Positions 35,362 to 44,966 of a stretch of DNA of 64,000 bases are shown here, in pieces. The notes beneath the pieces are model-generated. The model ran no database searches and was not told the DNA's origin. It saw only the letters and a list, made by a program, of their open reading frames with translations. This DNA is from G963674685 sp963674685. Its GTDB lineage: Bacteria > Lernaellota > Lernaellaia > JACKCT01. The DNA lies in NCBI GenBank assembly GCA_963674685.2, contig CAXXWT010000002.1, positions 930,001 through 994,000 of the forward strand, given 5' to 3'. A program made the position numbers and the translations under genes. The stretch's first letter is position 1. Each line of letters starts with the position of its first letter.

Positions 35362-36789
35362 ATGAGAGTCTTCATCGTCAATCCCTCGTCCCGCCGGGAA
35401 AGCACGGCGGGCGTCTACAGCGAAGGCATGAATCCCATGGCGCCCCGAGGCGTGGCGGTCATCGCCGCCGTGGCCCGGGACATGGGCCACGAGGTTTTCG
35501 TCGAGGATCAATACGCCACGCACCGCGGCGCCGCGCACATCGCCGACTTCGTGGTGAAAAACGACGTGGATATTCTGGGTCTCAGCGTGTTGTCGCCGAA
35601 CGTCCCGATGGTCGAGGAAATTGTCAGGCTGGTGAAAGGACGGCGCAACAAGACTCACATCGTTTTGGGCAACACGCACGCTTCCTACTTTTCGAAGCAG
35701 ATGCTGGAGGAAAACGAAATTGACAGCGTCGTTTTGGGCGAAGGAGAAAAGACTTTCGCTGAAGTTTTACGGCGCATCGAAAGCGGCGAAAGCCTTGCCG
35801 GAATCCCGGGGCTGTCATATCGGGAAGACGGCCGGATTCACCTGGGCCGGGCGGCGCCGCAAATCGAAAACCTCGACAAGCTGCCCCGTCCGGCATGGGA
35901 GCTATTCAATCTGGATCACTATATCGCGCCGCCCCGCCTGATATTTCAGGACCGCCTGCTGGCTCTGGAATCGTCGCGGGGATGTCCCTGGAAATGCTCC
36001 TACTGCGCGCAGTATCTCTGGACGCCGAAAGTCCGCAAACGTTCCATGGAATCCGTGGTGGAGGAGATTCAGTGGGCCGTCGAAAAATTCGGCGTTTCCT
36101 CCTTCGGTTTCGAAGACGCGGTTTTTCCCTGGTCGGAAAAAGACGGTTTGGAATTCGCCGACTTGATGGAAAGGCGGGCTCTAAGCAAAAAAATCCGCTG
36201 GTTTTCCACCACGCGGTCGGATCTGGTCACAAAGCCGCTGCTGGGCGCCATGAAAAAAAGCGGCTGTCTCTACGTTCTTTACGGATTTGAAAGCGCCAGT
36301 GCGAAGCATCTGAAAGCCGCCGGAAAAGACATCGATCCCCGGCGAGCTTTTGAAACCATGAAAATGACCCGGGAAGCGGGACTTTTGGCCTACGGAGTTT
36401 TCATGATCGGCTTCCCGGACGAAACGCCGACAGAAGCCAAAGCCACGATCCGCTATGCCGTGGACCTGGACCCCGACGTGGCCAGTTTCGCCCGCGTGAC
36501 GCCCTATCCCGGCACGCCGCTTTATGAAAAATATCAGCGGCATCTGGGCGCCGACACGCCTTCGTGGCAATGGAACAATCAATACAGGCCTTTAAAAAAT
36601 GAAAAAATGTGGGAGCTTCCCGGCATGTCCACGACGCAGATTATGTCCCTGCTGCAAGAAGCCATGCTGCGTTTCTACCTGCGCCCGCGCATCATCTGGC
36701 GCAGCCTGAAAATCGGCGTGTTTTCCGTCGGCGACATGATTCAAGGTGGGATAATGATGTTCAAAGGGATGCTCCAAAAACTTCTCTAA
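35362..36789 (+). CDS. B12-binding radical SAM protein
   Basis: 475 aa. N-terminal B12-binding domain (VFIVNPSSRRESTAGVYSEG...VDILGLSVLSPNVPMVEEIV...IDSVVLGEGEKTF). Radical SAM motif SSRGCPWKCSYCAQY; then YGFESASAKHLKAAGKDI and ARVTPYPGTPLYEKY. C-terminal extension FYLRPRIIWRSLKIGVFSVG resembles that of the protein at 31701, so the two are paralogues. It is transcribed divergently from the radical SAM operon and likely belongs to the same pathway. Confidence 0.88.
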   Translation: MRVFIVNPSSRRESTAGVYSEGMNPMAPRGVAVIAAVARDMGHEVFVEDQYATHRGAAHIADFVVKNDVDILGLSVLSPNVPMVEEIVRLVKGRRNKTHIVLGNTHASYFSKQMLEENEIDSVVLGEGEKTFAEVLRRIESGESLAGIPGLSYREDGRIHLGRAAPQIENLDKLPRPAWELFNLDHYIAPPRLIFQDRLLALESSRGCPWKCSYCAQYLWTPKVRKRSMESVVEEIQWAVEKFGVSSFGFEDAVFPWSEKDGLEFADLMERRALSKKIRWFSTTRSDLVTKPLLGAMKKSGCLYVLYGFESASAKHLKAAGKDIDPRRAFETMKMTREAGLLAYGVFMIGFPDETPTEAKATIRYAVDLDPDVASFARVTPYPGTPLYEKYQRHLGADTPSWQWNNQYRPLKNEKMWELPGMSTTQIMSLLQEAMLRFYLRPRIIWRSLKIGVFSVGDMIQGGIMMFKGMLQKLL

Positions 36790-36847
36790 TCTTCACATTT
36801 CTCACACCGGCCCGCTTTCGGCGCCCTTAAAAAACATCAATTTATTA

Positions 36848-36876
36848 TTGACACTCAGCGCAGTCAGTCTTTAACA
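36848..36876 (+). promoter_or_regulatory. Candidate promoter of the 36961 lipoprotein gene
   Basis: TTGACA at 36848-36853 and TTAACA at 36871-36876 with a 17-nt spacer, about 85 nt upstream of the start. The -10 is weak (2-3 mismatches). Confidence 0.35.
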
Positions 36877-36960
36877 TTATTTGAAAATACATAAATAAAA
36901 TTATCGAATGCTCTTTGGGAGAACAGCAAAATCAGATCAACAACACAACGGAGGATTGAA

Positions 36961-37833
36961 ATGAAACGCTCATTGCTTTTGGTCATTTCCCTGATGGGAA
37001 TTTTGGTTCTGACGGCAGGTCTGACGGCCTGCGGCGATGACGATGACGACAACGACGATGCGGCTGACGCGGACGACGACACGGAAGAAGACGATGACGC
37101 TGATGATGATGTAAATGACGACGCGGACGATGACGTTGACGACGACGTTGACGACGACGTCGATGACGACGTGGATGACGATGTCGACGACGATGTCGAT
37201 GATGACGATGACTTCTGGGGAGACTGGTGGCCGCCCGCGGCCGGATTGGAGTTTCTTTACGAATGCGCCGAGTGGCGAGGATTTACCTACGACCTGACCT
37301 GGACATTTGTCGGTCAGGAACAATATCGCCGGGCTGAATATACAAAGGTTCAACTCGGGGATTTCGGAGAGGATGACATCATCGGTTTCTATGCATGGTT
37401 CGATTTTTCAACACCCGGTCAAATCGGTTTCGCCGGTTCGGAAATCTACTGGACGAACATGGTGAAAGCCGATACCAATCCCGACGGCGTCTTCGACCTG
37501 ACCGATCCGGCTTTCATTTACCTGAACCCGGAATTGAACGTTCCGACCACGGACACCGGAACCGGAACATGGGACATTTGGGATCAGCCGGGAACCGTCG
37601 ATATCGAGTTGACCTCGACAACCATCAGCCTGGACGGCGAAGTGGACGTGCCTTACGGCCATGTGACCGATTGTATGGTAGTGCAGATCGACATCACCGA
37701 AGAATTCGAGTTATGGGAAACTTTCAACGGCACAGCCTATATGTATTTCAACAAGGATTTGGGATTCGTGTCTCTCGAAGGCACCATGATGATGGGCTTC
37801 TACTTCGACCTCAAGGAAACGCCCTGGGAATAA
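36961..37833 (+). CDS. Asp-tether lipoprotein, unknown beta-rich domain
   Basis: 290 aa from ATG 36961 (CGGAGGATTGAA upstream). Lipobox LTAC at C24, then GDDDDDN and Asp-rich tether to about residue 82. The ~205-aa rest begins DFWGDWWPPAAGLEFLYECA and contains many alternating polar/hydrophobic stretches (GTGTWDIWDQPGTVDIELTS, LDGEVDVPYGHVTDCMVVQI), suggesting a beta-sandwich. No family recognised. Followed by an intrinsic terminator. Confidence 0.72.
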   Translation: MKRSLLLVISLMGILVLTAGLTACGDDDDDNDDAADADDDTEEDDDADDDVNDDADDDVDDDVDDDVDDDVDDDVDDDVDDDDDFWGDWWPPAAGLEFLYECAEWRGFTYDLTWTFVGQEQYRRAEYTKVQLGDFGEDDIIGFYAWFDFSTPGQIGFAGSEIYWTNMVKADTNPDGVFDLTDPAFIYLNPELNVPTTDTGTGTWDIWDQPGTVDIELTSTTISLDGEVDVPYGHVTDCMVVQIDITEEFELWETFNGTAYMYFNKDLGFVSLEGTMMMGFYFDLKETPWE

Positions 37834-37848
37834 TCAACGTATAAATAA

Positions 37849-37884
37849 AAAACACCTCCTGCCAAAATTGCGGGGGGTGTTTTT
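37849..37884 (+). terminator. Intrinsic terminator
   Basis: AAAACACCTCC...GGGGGGTGTTTTT, a stem of about 10 bp with GC-rich lower part and T-tract, 15 nt after the lipoprotein stop. Symmetrical A- and T-runs would allow termination in both directions. Confidence 0.75.
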
Positions 37885-38102
37885 ATCACAAATCCGAGTT
37901 TGTCCCGCCGCCGGCCTTTTCGCCGAATCATTCGTGAAAAAACTGATTCGAAAAAGGATGAAGGAGGAAGCAGGAAGGAGGAATTCACGCATTGCGGATG
38001 CGAATTTCATAACGAGATTGCAGGGGCAAGCGCCGTGTTTGCCTATGTAAAGGGCGAGCACTCAGGATTGAGCGACTCCTCATCCTTCAGCCTTAACTTG
38101 TG

Positions 38103-40445
38103 TCAGTACCAGCAGCCCTGCGCGGCGCTCATGAAATCCGCGTCCTCTTGCTCCAGGGCGCCGTTTCGATCCAGGTCCGCGCCGTCGCACCAGGCGTCGC
38201 CTTCGTCGCAGGCCGCACCCTCGCCGTGCGCTGTCCATGCCGCGTCAAAAAGCGTCTGATCCGCTTCATCCACTGCGCCGGAGGCATTCAGGTCGGAACC
38301 CTGGCAGCCGATGAGAGCCCATTTGCAGTCGAGTACAGTCGGTTCGAGAGAGCAGGCCGGCAGCATCTTCCACAAATCCAGTCCGCTGAACCACTGGTGG
38401 GAAATGTTGGGGATTTCCTGGAAATCGCCGTTGATGTCCACGTTTTCGTAATGATCGCCAAAGCGCCTCAAAGGTTTATCCGCCTCCGTGGGGAAGCGCT
38501 CCCAGTATCTGTCGACGACGTTCGGGCGATCTCCGTAACCGGCCAGTTCGTCTTGAATGCGCTGCCATATATAGGCGTCGTCCATAAGAGGCCGGGGCGT
38601 CGAGTCCGGGCGATTCAAGACGGCTTCGAATCCGGCGTTGAAGTTTTCTTCACGCGTGAAGCCCAGCGGATCGAAACTGTCGTTGCCGACGCCGCCGATA
38701 TGCGCATACAAAGAGGCCATTGCCAGATAGCGTTCGGCCTTGTTTATGGCCTCTTGAACCGGAGGATTCTGCGAATTCGCCCAATCGTAAACCAACTGCG
38801 CGGCGCGGCGCTGGATTTCCACGATGTGATATAGGGTCTGCCTAGCTTCATTAAGCAAGTCGGCCCTGTCCGGCGTGGTGCGCGCGTAATAGACGACGGC
38901 GAATATCGCCATTTCCGGCTGGTCCAGAGCGTCCGCCAGTTCGATAAGAACGGGCCACACATCGTCCGGCCACAGGTTCAATACCGACGGGATAATATCC
39001 CATATCGAAATGCCGGCTAGATCCATCGTCAAGAAAGAGCCCCATGTCAGGTCAAGGAGAAAATCGTCGATGGAATGGCACGTTTTCGTGATATCCGGCG
39101 GTTGAAGACCCAGGAGTTCGAAAAGGGCTTTGACGGCGATGATTTCGTAGGCGCCTGGGGTTTCGACTGTTTCATAAGCCGAGGACAATCCCGCCGTGGA
39201 CATGGCTTTGGCCATGTAGGACATCTGGCACATGTTCATCGAGCCGAGACCTTCCCAGCCCTCGTCGGTGCCGTCGGGCCTAAGGGCTCCGGCGACGATC
39301 AGGTGCTGTTCGTCATAAGGTTCGAATTCGCCGACCGTCATCAGGTTATACTCATGTTCCACCACCGAGTCTCCGATGCGTTTGCCCGACGCGCACGCGC
39401 GGGCCGCGGAGGCGCGCACGTCGGCGTTGGCGTCGGGATCGTCCATGGCCTGGCAAGCCGCAAAGTAACCCATGGCATAATCCGGGAAATTGTCGCGGGA
39501 ATTGTGATTGCCCCAGAAATATCCGGCGAAAGTTCCGAGCTGCGAAACCATGAACGACGAGCAGCAATTCGACACGCGCAGATAGAAAGGCATTTCCTCG
39601 AAAACGAACGTCACGGAGTAATCGGCCGGATTCACGATCGGTTCGATGGTGAAGTAGTAATCTTTGGGATCCCCGCAGATGCTGTAAACGCCGTCGGCAA
39701 AGAAGGCGTTGATGATTTCTTCTTCGAGCTCAGGCGGGTACGATTCGGCGGGGTCAACGGGATCGCCGTCGCTCGTTCGTTCAACGGCGCCGGTTATTCC
39801 GTCGATCATGGTGGTGAATCCCGGCTCCCACTCCCGGCAGGTCAGGCCGGGAATCCCGGATATTTCCTCGGCGACCGCCAGACCTTCGAACTGGCGAATG
39901 AGCGTCAGAGCCTGATCGCGGGAACGGAATATTCTGTAGGCCTGATAAACGTTGAAGACGGACCAGCCGATGTCGTTGTTGTCGACGGGATGCATCGCGA
40001 CGTCGTAATGGTCGCCGCTTTTGGCGATGAGCGTCGCGCCGAGGGTGTGCGCCGGAACCACGTCCCCGACGAGCTTGAACCGGTTATAGGCCACCAGGGT
40101 CCGCGCGAGGCGTTCCTTGTAGTAAAGGCGAAAGGCGTCCGCCGCGGCGCTCGGGTTGTCCCAGGGATCGAAAACAACGGGATCGTCGTCGTCCACGTCG
40201 TCATTCACATCGTCGTTGACATCGTCATCAACATCATCATTCGCGTCATCGTCCACGTCGTCGTTTGCGTCGTCGTTCACGTCGTCATCGAGATCGTCGT
40301 CGGCGTCGTCATCCACATCAGCCGCATCATCATTAGCCTGCCCTGAGCTTGTCGAAGGGTCATCGTCGTCGCCGCACGAAACGGCGAAGCACAGAAACAA
40401 AGCCAAAGCGAGAACCGAAAAACGAAGCGTGAGTTTTTTAGGCAT
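38103..40445 (-). CDS. Asp-tether lipoprotein, large, with dockerin-like C-terminus
   Basis: 780 aa. Start has GGAGGG upstream. Lipobox AVSC at C24, then GDDDDPSTSSGQAND, a repeat-derived insert, and Asp-rich tether to about residue 90. Large helical central domain (FRLYYKERLARTLVAYNRFK, RLIDDE-type helices, SNCCSSFMVSQLGTFAGYFW) of unknown family. The last ~75 residues contain two EF-hand/dockerin-like loops: SDLNASGAVDEADQTLFDAA and ADLDRNGALEQEDADFMSAA, which bind Ca2+ in cellulosome-type dockerins and in similar C-terminal modules. No cohesin is seen in the window. Confidence 0.75.
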   Translation of the reverse strand: MPKKLTLRFSVLALALFLCFAVSCGDDDDPSTSSGQANDDAADVDDDADDDLDDDVNDDANDDVDDDANDDVDDDVNDDVNDDVDDDDPVVFDPWDNPSAAADAFRLYYKERLARTLVAYNRFKLVGDVVPAHTLGATLIAKSGDHYDVAMHPVDNNDIGWSVFNVYQAYRIFRSRDQALTLIRQFEGLAVAEEISGIPGLTCREWEPGFTTMIDGITGAVERTSDGDPVDPAESYPPELEEEIINAFFADGVYSICGDPKDYYFTIEPIVNPADYSVTFVFEEMPFYLRVSNCCSSFMVSQLGTFAGYFWGNHNSRDNFPDYAMGYFAACQAMDDPDANADVRASAARACASGKRIGDSVVEHEYNLMTVGEFEPYDEQHLIVAGALRPDGTDEGWEGLGSMNMCQMSYMAKAMSTAGLSSAYETVETPGAYEIIAVKALFELLGLQPPDITKTCHSIDDFLLDLTWGSFLTMDLAGISIWDIIPSVLNLWPDDVWPVLIELADALDQPEMAIFAVVYYARTTPDRADLLNEARQTLYHIVEIQRRAAQLVYDWANSQNPPVQEAINKAERYLAMASLYAHIGGVGNDSFDPLGFTREENFNAGFEAVLNRPDSTPRPLMDDAYIWQRIQDELAGYGDRPNVVDRYWERFPTEADKPLRRFGDHYENVDINGDFQEIPNISHQWFSGLDLWKMLPACSLEPTVLDCKWALIGCQGSDLNASGAVDEADQTLFDAAWTAHGEGAACDEGDAWCDGADLDRNGALEQEDADFMSAAQGCWY
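40336..40359. repeat. In-frame copy of the 24-nt repeat (family D)
   Basis: On the minus strand it reads CCCTTCGACAAGCTCAGGGC then AGGC, encoding PSTSSGQA directly after the CGDDDD start of the tether. Other copies: 58943-58966, 63177-63200, and intergenic 31637-31660. It is a multiple of three, so the frame continues. Confidence 0.75.
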
Positions 40446-40565
40446 TTTATCCCTCCGGGAAAACTTTCCACTCGATCATAAGAGAGTAAATTAATTTTTG
40501 ATAGAGACAAATGCGGCAATTTTAGACCGAGGTCATTCCGCTCTTAGCAATGTTCTTCCGCGCAA

Positions 40566-40632
40566 TTGACAGCATTAACAACACATTGTTTAATACAAAC
40601 AGTTCTTGACAGCGGGGCAAAAAGCATAAAAT
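40566..40632 (+). promoter_or_regulatory. Candidate tandem promoters of the methyltransferase island
   Basis: TTGACA 40566-40571 with TTTAAT 40589-40594 (17-nt spacer), and TTGACA 40606-40611 with TAAAAT 40627-40632 (15-nt spacer). The next start codon is at 40676, with AAAGGAGA 7 nt before it. Confidence 0.45.
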
Positions 40633-40675
40633 TTGAATGGAATTAAGTTGAAAATGGATTAAAGGAGAGATTACG

Positions 40676-43072
40676 ATGTCAGATCACCTTGATGTCCATT
40701 TTTGGGAAAAGGAGCTTGGATTATTAGGCATCCCGATGCGAAGCCACCTCTCAAGAGGGAACAGTCAGTACGTTCTTCTCAATGGAGGAACCGGTAATTT
40801 TTGTCTTGGTTTCAATAAAGAAATAGGAGACACAGAAAGGCGAAACAACGCATGGTCAACCAATGTTGGTCATTATGTACATGCCTCAGAAGATTTAATC
40901 GAAGTTCACCGCTGGGACCGGAATAAATCTGTTTTCGAAAGGTACAACAGTAAAAGCATTTTAAAGCAGCTTGGTCGTTTTCATGACTACCTCGAAAAAA
41001 ACGCCCCGACTTCAACTTCGTCAATAATTTCCCACGCAATAAAAACATTTCGTCAACTTCGTGATCAACTCGGACGTGAAGGAACTGCCCAAAAATCTCT
41101 AGAAGCATTTCTAGTAATGTTGGCAGCTTCCTGCGACGACATTGGCATTAGTAAGGTGGCAATGTCTGAGTGGGGATTAAATGATTCTGCTCTAGAGGTA
41201 GCCAATACTATTCCTGTTGATGCCTGGAATAGATTACAAAAAGAATTCACTCAAGGTCGGCCCGCAGAAGAACTTGAACCTGATTTAAAACTTCTATTGC
41301 GTCATGCCGCAGGACAACTATTTCAGGAAGCACATTATGAAGCGCTTTATAGTTCACAGCTTGTTCTTCCCGGCATGCCAGACTCACCTCTTTTAATTAA
41401 AAAGAACCAAAGTGCTATTGGTGTTCATTTCACTCCTCCTGCGCTTGCAAGAGCTCTCGTTGAACAATCGATTGAAATGAAACCTTCCATTGATAAGGAT
41501 ACTCCCCTTGTAATTTTTGACCCGGCATGTGGTTCGGCAGAGTTCCTGCGAGAAGCCCTGCGCCAACTTGAACGAAGCAATCACTCAGGAAAAATCCATT
41601 TAATTGGTTGGGATATTTCCCCAGCAGCTTGTGATATAGCAAGATTTGTATTGGCCAATGAGGAAAAATACATGACACAAAATGTGTCAATCTCAATCGA
41701 AAATAGAGATTCGCTTGACCCAGATTGCAATTGGCCTAAAGCCGATTTACTATTGATGAATCCCCCTTATCAGTCTTGGCAAGATATGACCGAAGAAAAC
41801 CGCAAGCACATTGAAAGCTTTCTCGGCAATGTCATGAAAGGGCGTCCAGATTTATCTTCCGCCTTTTTGATAAAAGCTTCCCGATCTGTTAATATGGACG
41901 GAGTACTCGGTTGCATAATTCCCGCATCAATTCTTGATGGTGATTCAGCAGCGACTCTTAGAGAAAGCATTGGAAATCAATTATTCAGTCGATTTATTGC
42001 TCGTTTGGGTAATCATCAATTGTTCTCTGGCGCAACAGTGGATGTTGCACTTTATATAGGAACCAAATCTGAAGCTGATTCCTATCCCCCGATCGCTTTA
42101 TGGGCAGACCAACGATCTTCTTCAAGTTCGCTCGCATTACGAACCTTAAGAAAAATGAAATTCTACGGTGAAAATGCAATCCTACCAGCAGAGGGGTCAG
42201 GTTACAGTGTATATAGAAATGTTGAGATAGGAAAAGGAAAAAGCAGTTGGGCCCCCAGGTCATTCAAATCTTGGCGACAGCTGGACCGATATAAATCATT
42301 GAAAACAGTGCAGAACCTTTTTTCTGTTCGCCAAGGAGTTCGCACTGGGAACAATCCGTCATTTTTAATTCCAAAAGAAGAAAAAGAATCGTTATCAAAG
42401 GAAGAACAGAAATACTTTTTATCCGCTGTCATTAATCGGTCCATTAGAAATGGGGCATTAAAAGATACTGATTATGTTTTTTACCCTTATGGCAACAGAC
42501 ACATCGAAAGTGAAGCAGAATTGCAAAAAGGTCTGCCAAACTACTATCAACAATACTTGAAGCCGGCAAAGGAAAAACTCATCAATCGGGCTGGGATTCA
42601 TGGGGCGAATTGGTGGCAGCTTACAAGACACCGAATTTGGCAAGAGACTCAACAACAAAAAATCGTGTCTAAGTATTTTGGGAACGCCGGATCATTTGCT
42701 TGGGATGAGACCGGTAAATTTGCCGTTGTTCAAGGGTACGCTTGGTTGCCAAAAACAGATAATTTCACAAGCGATTTAGGTTTTGCATATTCAACGATTT
42801 TAAACAGCGAATTTTTTGAAAATTTTTTAGCGGCGGTCTCAAACAATGTTGGTGGTGGTCAATGGAATTTATCAACCCGTTTCGTAAATAGAATCCCTTT
42901 GCCTGATCTTGGGAGAGATATTTTTGAACCCAGCATCATTGCCGATATTTCACATCTTGGTAAAATGATCAGCAAATGTGAATCAAATGATGAATTCAGA
43001 AAAATTCAACTAAAATCAAAAAGAATTATCGATGAGATTTATAGGATTTCCTTACAACATATAAAGGAATAA
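40676..43072 (+). CDS. N6-adenine DNA methyltransferase, Eco57I/type IIG-like
   Basis: 798 aa. Helical N-terminal region of about 230 residues (SILKQLGRFHDYLEK, SIISHAIKTFRQLRDQ), then the methylase: FDPACGSAEFLREAL near residue 281 (motif I, SAM binding), GWDISPAACDIARFVL, and catalytic NPPYQSW near 362 (motif IV). The C-terminal ~400 residues (KTVQNLFSVRQGVRTGNNPS onwards, WNLSTRFVNRIPLPDL) look like a target-recognition domain of TaqI/Eco57I enzymes. No nuclease motif is evident, so it may be a modification enzyme or defence component. Its G+C is visibly lower than flanking genes, suggesting horizontal transfer. Confidence 0.85.
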   Translation: MSDHLDVHFWEKELGLLGIPMRSHLSRGNSQYVLLNGGTGNFCLGFNKEIGDTERRNNAWSTNVGHYVHASEDLIEVHRWDRNKSVFERYNSKSILKQLGRFHDYLEKNAPTSTSSIISHAIKTFRQLRDQLGREGTAQKSLEAFLVMLAASCDDIGISKVAMSEWGLNDSALEVANTIPVDAWNRLQKEFTQGRPAEELEPDLKLLLRHAAGQLFQEAHYEALYSSQLVLPGMPDSPLLIKKNQSAIGVHFTPPALARALVEQSIEMKPSIDKDTPLVIFDPACGSAEFLREALRQLERSNHSGKIHLIGWDISPAACDIARFVLANEEKYMTQNVSISIENRDSLDPDCNWPKADLLLMNPPYQSWQDMTEENRKHIESFLGNVMKGRPDLSSAFLIKASRSVNMDGVLGCIIPASILDGDSAATLRESIGNQLFSRFIARLGNHQLFSGATVDVALYIGTKSEADSYPPIALWADQRSSSSSLALRTLRKMKFYGENAILPAEGSGYSVYRNVEIGKGKSSWAPRSFKSWRQLDRYKSLKTVQNLFSVRQGVRTGNNPSFLIPKEEKESLSKEEQKYFLSAVINRSIRNGALKDTDYVFYPYGNRHIESEAELQKGLPNYYQQYLKPAKEKLINRAGIHGANWWQLTRHRIWQETQQQKIVSKYFGNAGSFAWDETGKFAVVQGYAWLPKTDNFTSDLGFAYSTILNSEFFENFLAAVSNNVGGGQWNLSTRFVNRIPLPDLGRDIFEPSIIADISHLGKMISKCESNDEFRKIQLKSKRIIDEIYRISLQHIKE

Positions 43073-43074
43073 AA

Positions 43075-43719
43075 ATGGCTACTGGTTTGGTTGTAAATAA
43101 ACCAGGCAATATTAATAATCGATGTTTGACGGTACTAAAAAGGCTGGTGGGAAATCCTAAGCTCGGTTTTGAAAAAGGACTTGTCCCGCAAGGTGAAAGT
43201 TACACCTTATCAGGTCCAGAAATAATAATTGCCGATGATGGTCACCGACAACAAAAAGTTGTCCGCTTTTTTAAAAACTATTGGCTGGGTGTTTCATTCA
43301 TTTTTATTTCGCATGGTGGAAAACACAAATTAACAAATGCCAACATTATAGTTTTTAAGGGGGAGGCTTTTAATCCTAGTAAACTCCCTGTCTTAAGAGC
43401 TGAATGGGCCTGTCAACACCATATTGGAAATGGGTCACACGCTCAACCTCATTGGCATAGTTATTCGAATTTTGATTCACAAAATCCTTTCAATCCCAAA
43501 GGTGAACCAGCGCCAACAGATTTCAATCCAGAAGACATCCCATCATACGAACGCACTCCTGAGTTGAGTAAAATGGAGAAATTTCATTATGCGATGTCAT
43601 CAAAATGGCAAGAAGGAGACCTGAATAATCATTGCATAGACTTTTCTAAAGACAGTTTTATCCATTGGTTGGAAGGGTGCATTGAATATACAAAAAATCA
43701 ACTTGAATATGTTGGCTGA
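43075..43719 (+). CDS. Hypothetical His-rich protein partner of the methyltransferase
   Basis: 214 aa; ATG only 2 nt after the methyltransferase stop, with AAAGGA in the end of that gene, so translation is coupled. N-terminal half is beta-rich (LSGPEIIIADDGHRQQKVVR, WLGVSFIFISHGGKHKL); the middle carries CQHHIGNGSHAQPHWH, a cluster of five histidines and a cysteine that could bind a metal. C-terminal region is helical. I recognise no family. It could be a nuclease or helper of the modification enzyme; this is inference. Confidence 0.7.
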   Translation: MATGLVVNKPGNINNRCLTVLKRLVGNPKLGFEKGLVPQGESYTLSGPEIIIADDGHRQQKVVRFFKNYWLGVSFIFISHGGKHKLTNANIIVFKGEAFNPSKLPVLRAEWACQHHIGNGSHAQPHWHSYSNFDSQNPFNPKGEPAPTDFNPEDIPSYERTPELSKMEKFHYAMSSKWQEGDLNNHCIDFSKDSFIHWLEGCIEYTKNQLEYVG

Positions 43720-43783
43720 TTTATTAGTAATTTCTCTAGTTTTCTAGTGTCGATAATGACATCCTGTTTTGTTGTTCCGAAGC

Positions 43784-44833
43784 TCATAATGGTAATGTCC
43801 GCACCAGGCGAAAGCCGATGTCGCTGTCGCGAAAAAATGGAAAAAAGGCATAGCGGTTGGCCGAGCGGCAAGCCCGGGCGAAGGTGAACCAGCTTCCGCC
43901 CCGCGCAGCCCGCTGCGTTCCGTCGGCGAGGCCTACCGGATCGATTTCATCGTCTGCGTACTCGCCGTACCAGTCCCAGGTCCATTCCATGAGGTTTCCG
44001 CTCACGTCGTAAAGCCCCCAGGCGTTCGGCGTTTTCAGCGCGACCGCGTGGGGCGCCCCCCCGGCGTTTTGGCAATACCATGCGATCAATTTCAGGCCTG
44101 GATCGGGCAGGTCGCAATCAATGAAGAAAATGTCGCCGTTGTAAAAAGCGCTCGTACTCCCGGCTCGAGTCGCGTATTCCCACTCCGCTTCCGTGGGCAG
44201 GCGATAGCCCGCGCACGCATATGGCGTCGCCGCATTCAGCTCGGTGCGGGCGAAAACGATTCCTCCTCTGCCGGCGCAGTAATCCGCCGGATCGCCGAAT
44301 CCGCCTTCCAGGCACAGCACGTCGGAAAGCGTGTAGCACGGCTCGTAACCCGCGGCTTCCGACAGTTTGTCGGCATAAGCCTGCGCGTCCCACCAGCTCA
44401 CGTATTCCACCGGATTTTCCGCTACGTGTTCGAAGTAGCTGGGATTGTCGCCCATCAGCTGCTCATACTGACCTTGCGTGACTTCCGTGGTCATGATCTC
44501 GAAAGAATTTGTGAGCACAACGTGATGCCGCCTTTCGTCGTCGAAGCGTCCCCGCTCATCGTCCGGGCTGCCCATCATGAATTCCCCGGCTGGTATGGCC
44601 GCGAAACCTTCGGTGACATTATCACCCGTGTCGTCATCCGTGTCGTCGTTGAGATCATCATCAGGCGAAGCCGTATCGTCATTGAGATCGTCGTTTGCGT
44701 CGTCATCCACATCATCGTCGTCGCTTGTTGCGCCGGAGTCGGACGAAGGCGAGTTATCGTCATCGCCGCACGATACGGCAACGCAGATAATAAGCGCTGC
44801 AATTATGATTTTTGATACGAATTTCACGCGCAT
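43784..44833 (-). CDS. Asp-tether lipoprotein with FGE-sulfatase (SUMF1) domain
   Basis: 349 aa. Lipobox AVSC at C22, then GDDDN and Asp-rich tether to about residue 72. Then a complete FGE-like domain: FAAIPAGEFMMGSPDDERGR, EVTQGQYEQLMGDNPSYFE, PVEYVSWWDAQAYADKLSE, YRLPTEAEWEYATRAGST, WGLYDVSGNLMEWTWDWYGE, RGGSWFTFARACRSANRY and IGFRLVRT. The family includes formylglycine-generating enzymes and many non-catalytic C-type-lectin-like binders; the copper-binding cysteine pair was not verified. Surface or periplasmic. Confidence 0.85.
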   Translation of the reverse strand: MRVKFVSKIIIAALIICVAVSCGDDDNSPSSDSGATSDDDDVDDDANDDLNDDTASPDDDLNDDTDDDTGDNVTEGFAAIPAGEFMMGSPDDERGRFDDERRHHVVLTNSFEIMTTEVTQGQYEQLMGDNPSYFEHVAENPVEYVSWWDAQAYADKLSEAAGYEPCYTLSDVLCLEGGFGDPADYCAGRGGIVFARTELNAATPYACAGYRLPTEAEWEYATRAGSTSAFYNGDIFFIDCDLPDPGLKLIAWYCQNAGGAPHAVALKTPNAWGLYDVSGNLMEWTWDWYGEYADDEIDPVGLADGTQRAARGGSWFTFARACRSANRYAFFPFFRDSDIGFRLVRTLPL

Positions 44834-44966
44834 GCCCGATCTTTAGAAAAACCGATAGGAAATATCTTATCTGACTTCGGATTTTTTTTCATCGGATCAG
44901 TCGGGAAAATTTTAGCTTCAAGGAAAAACGGTTTTGATTTAATGATGAGACTGGCGTTTAGTAAGT

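Noticed and set aside
40676..43719. Complete type II restriction-modification system
   Set aside because: No nuclease motif was seen in either protein, so only the modification part can be supported; the partner is unassigned.
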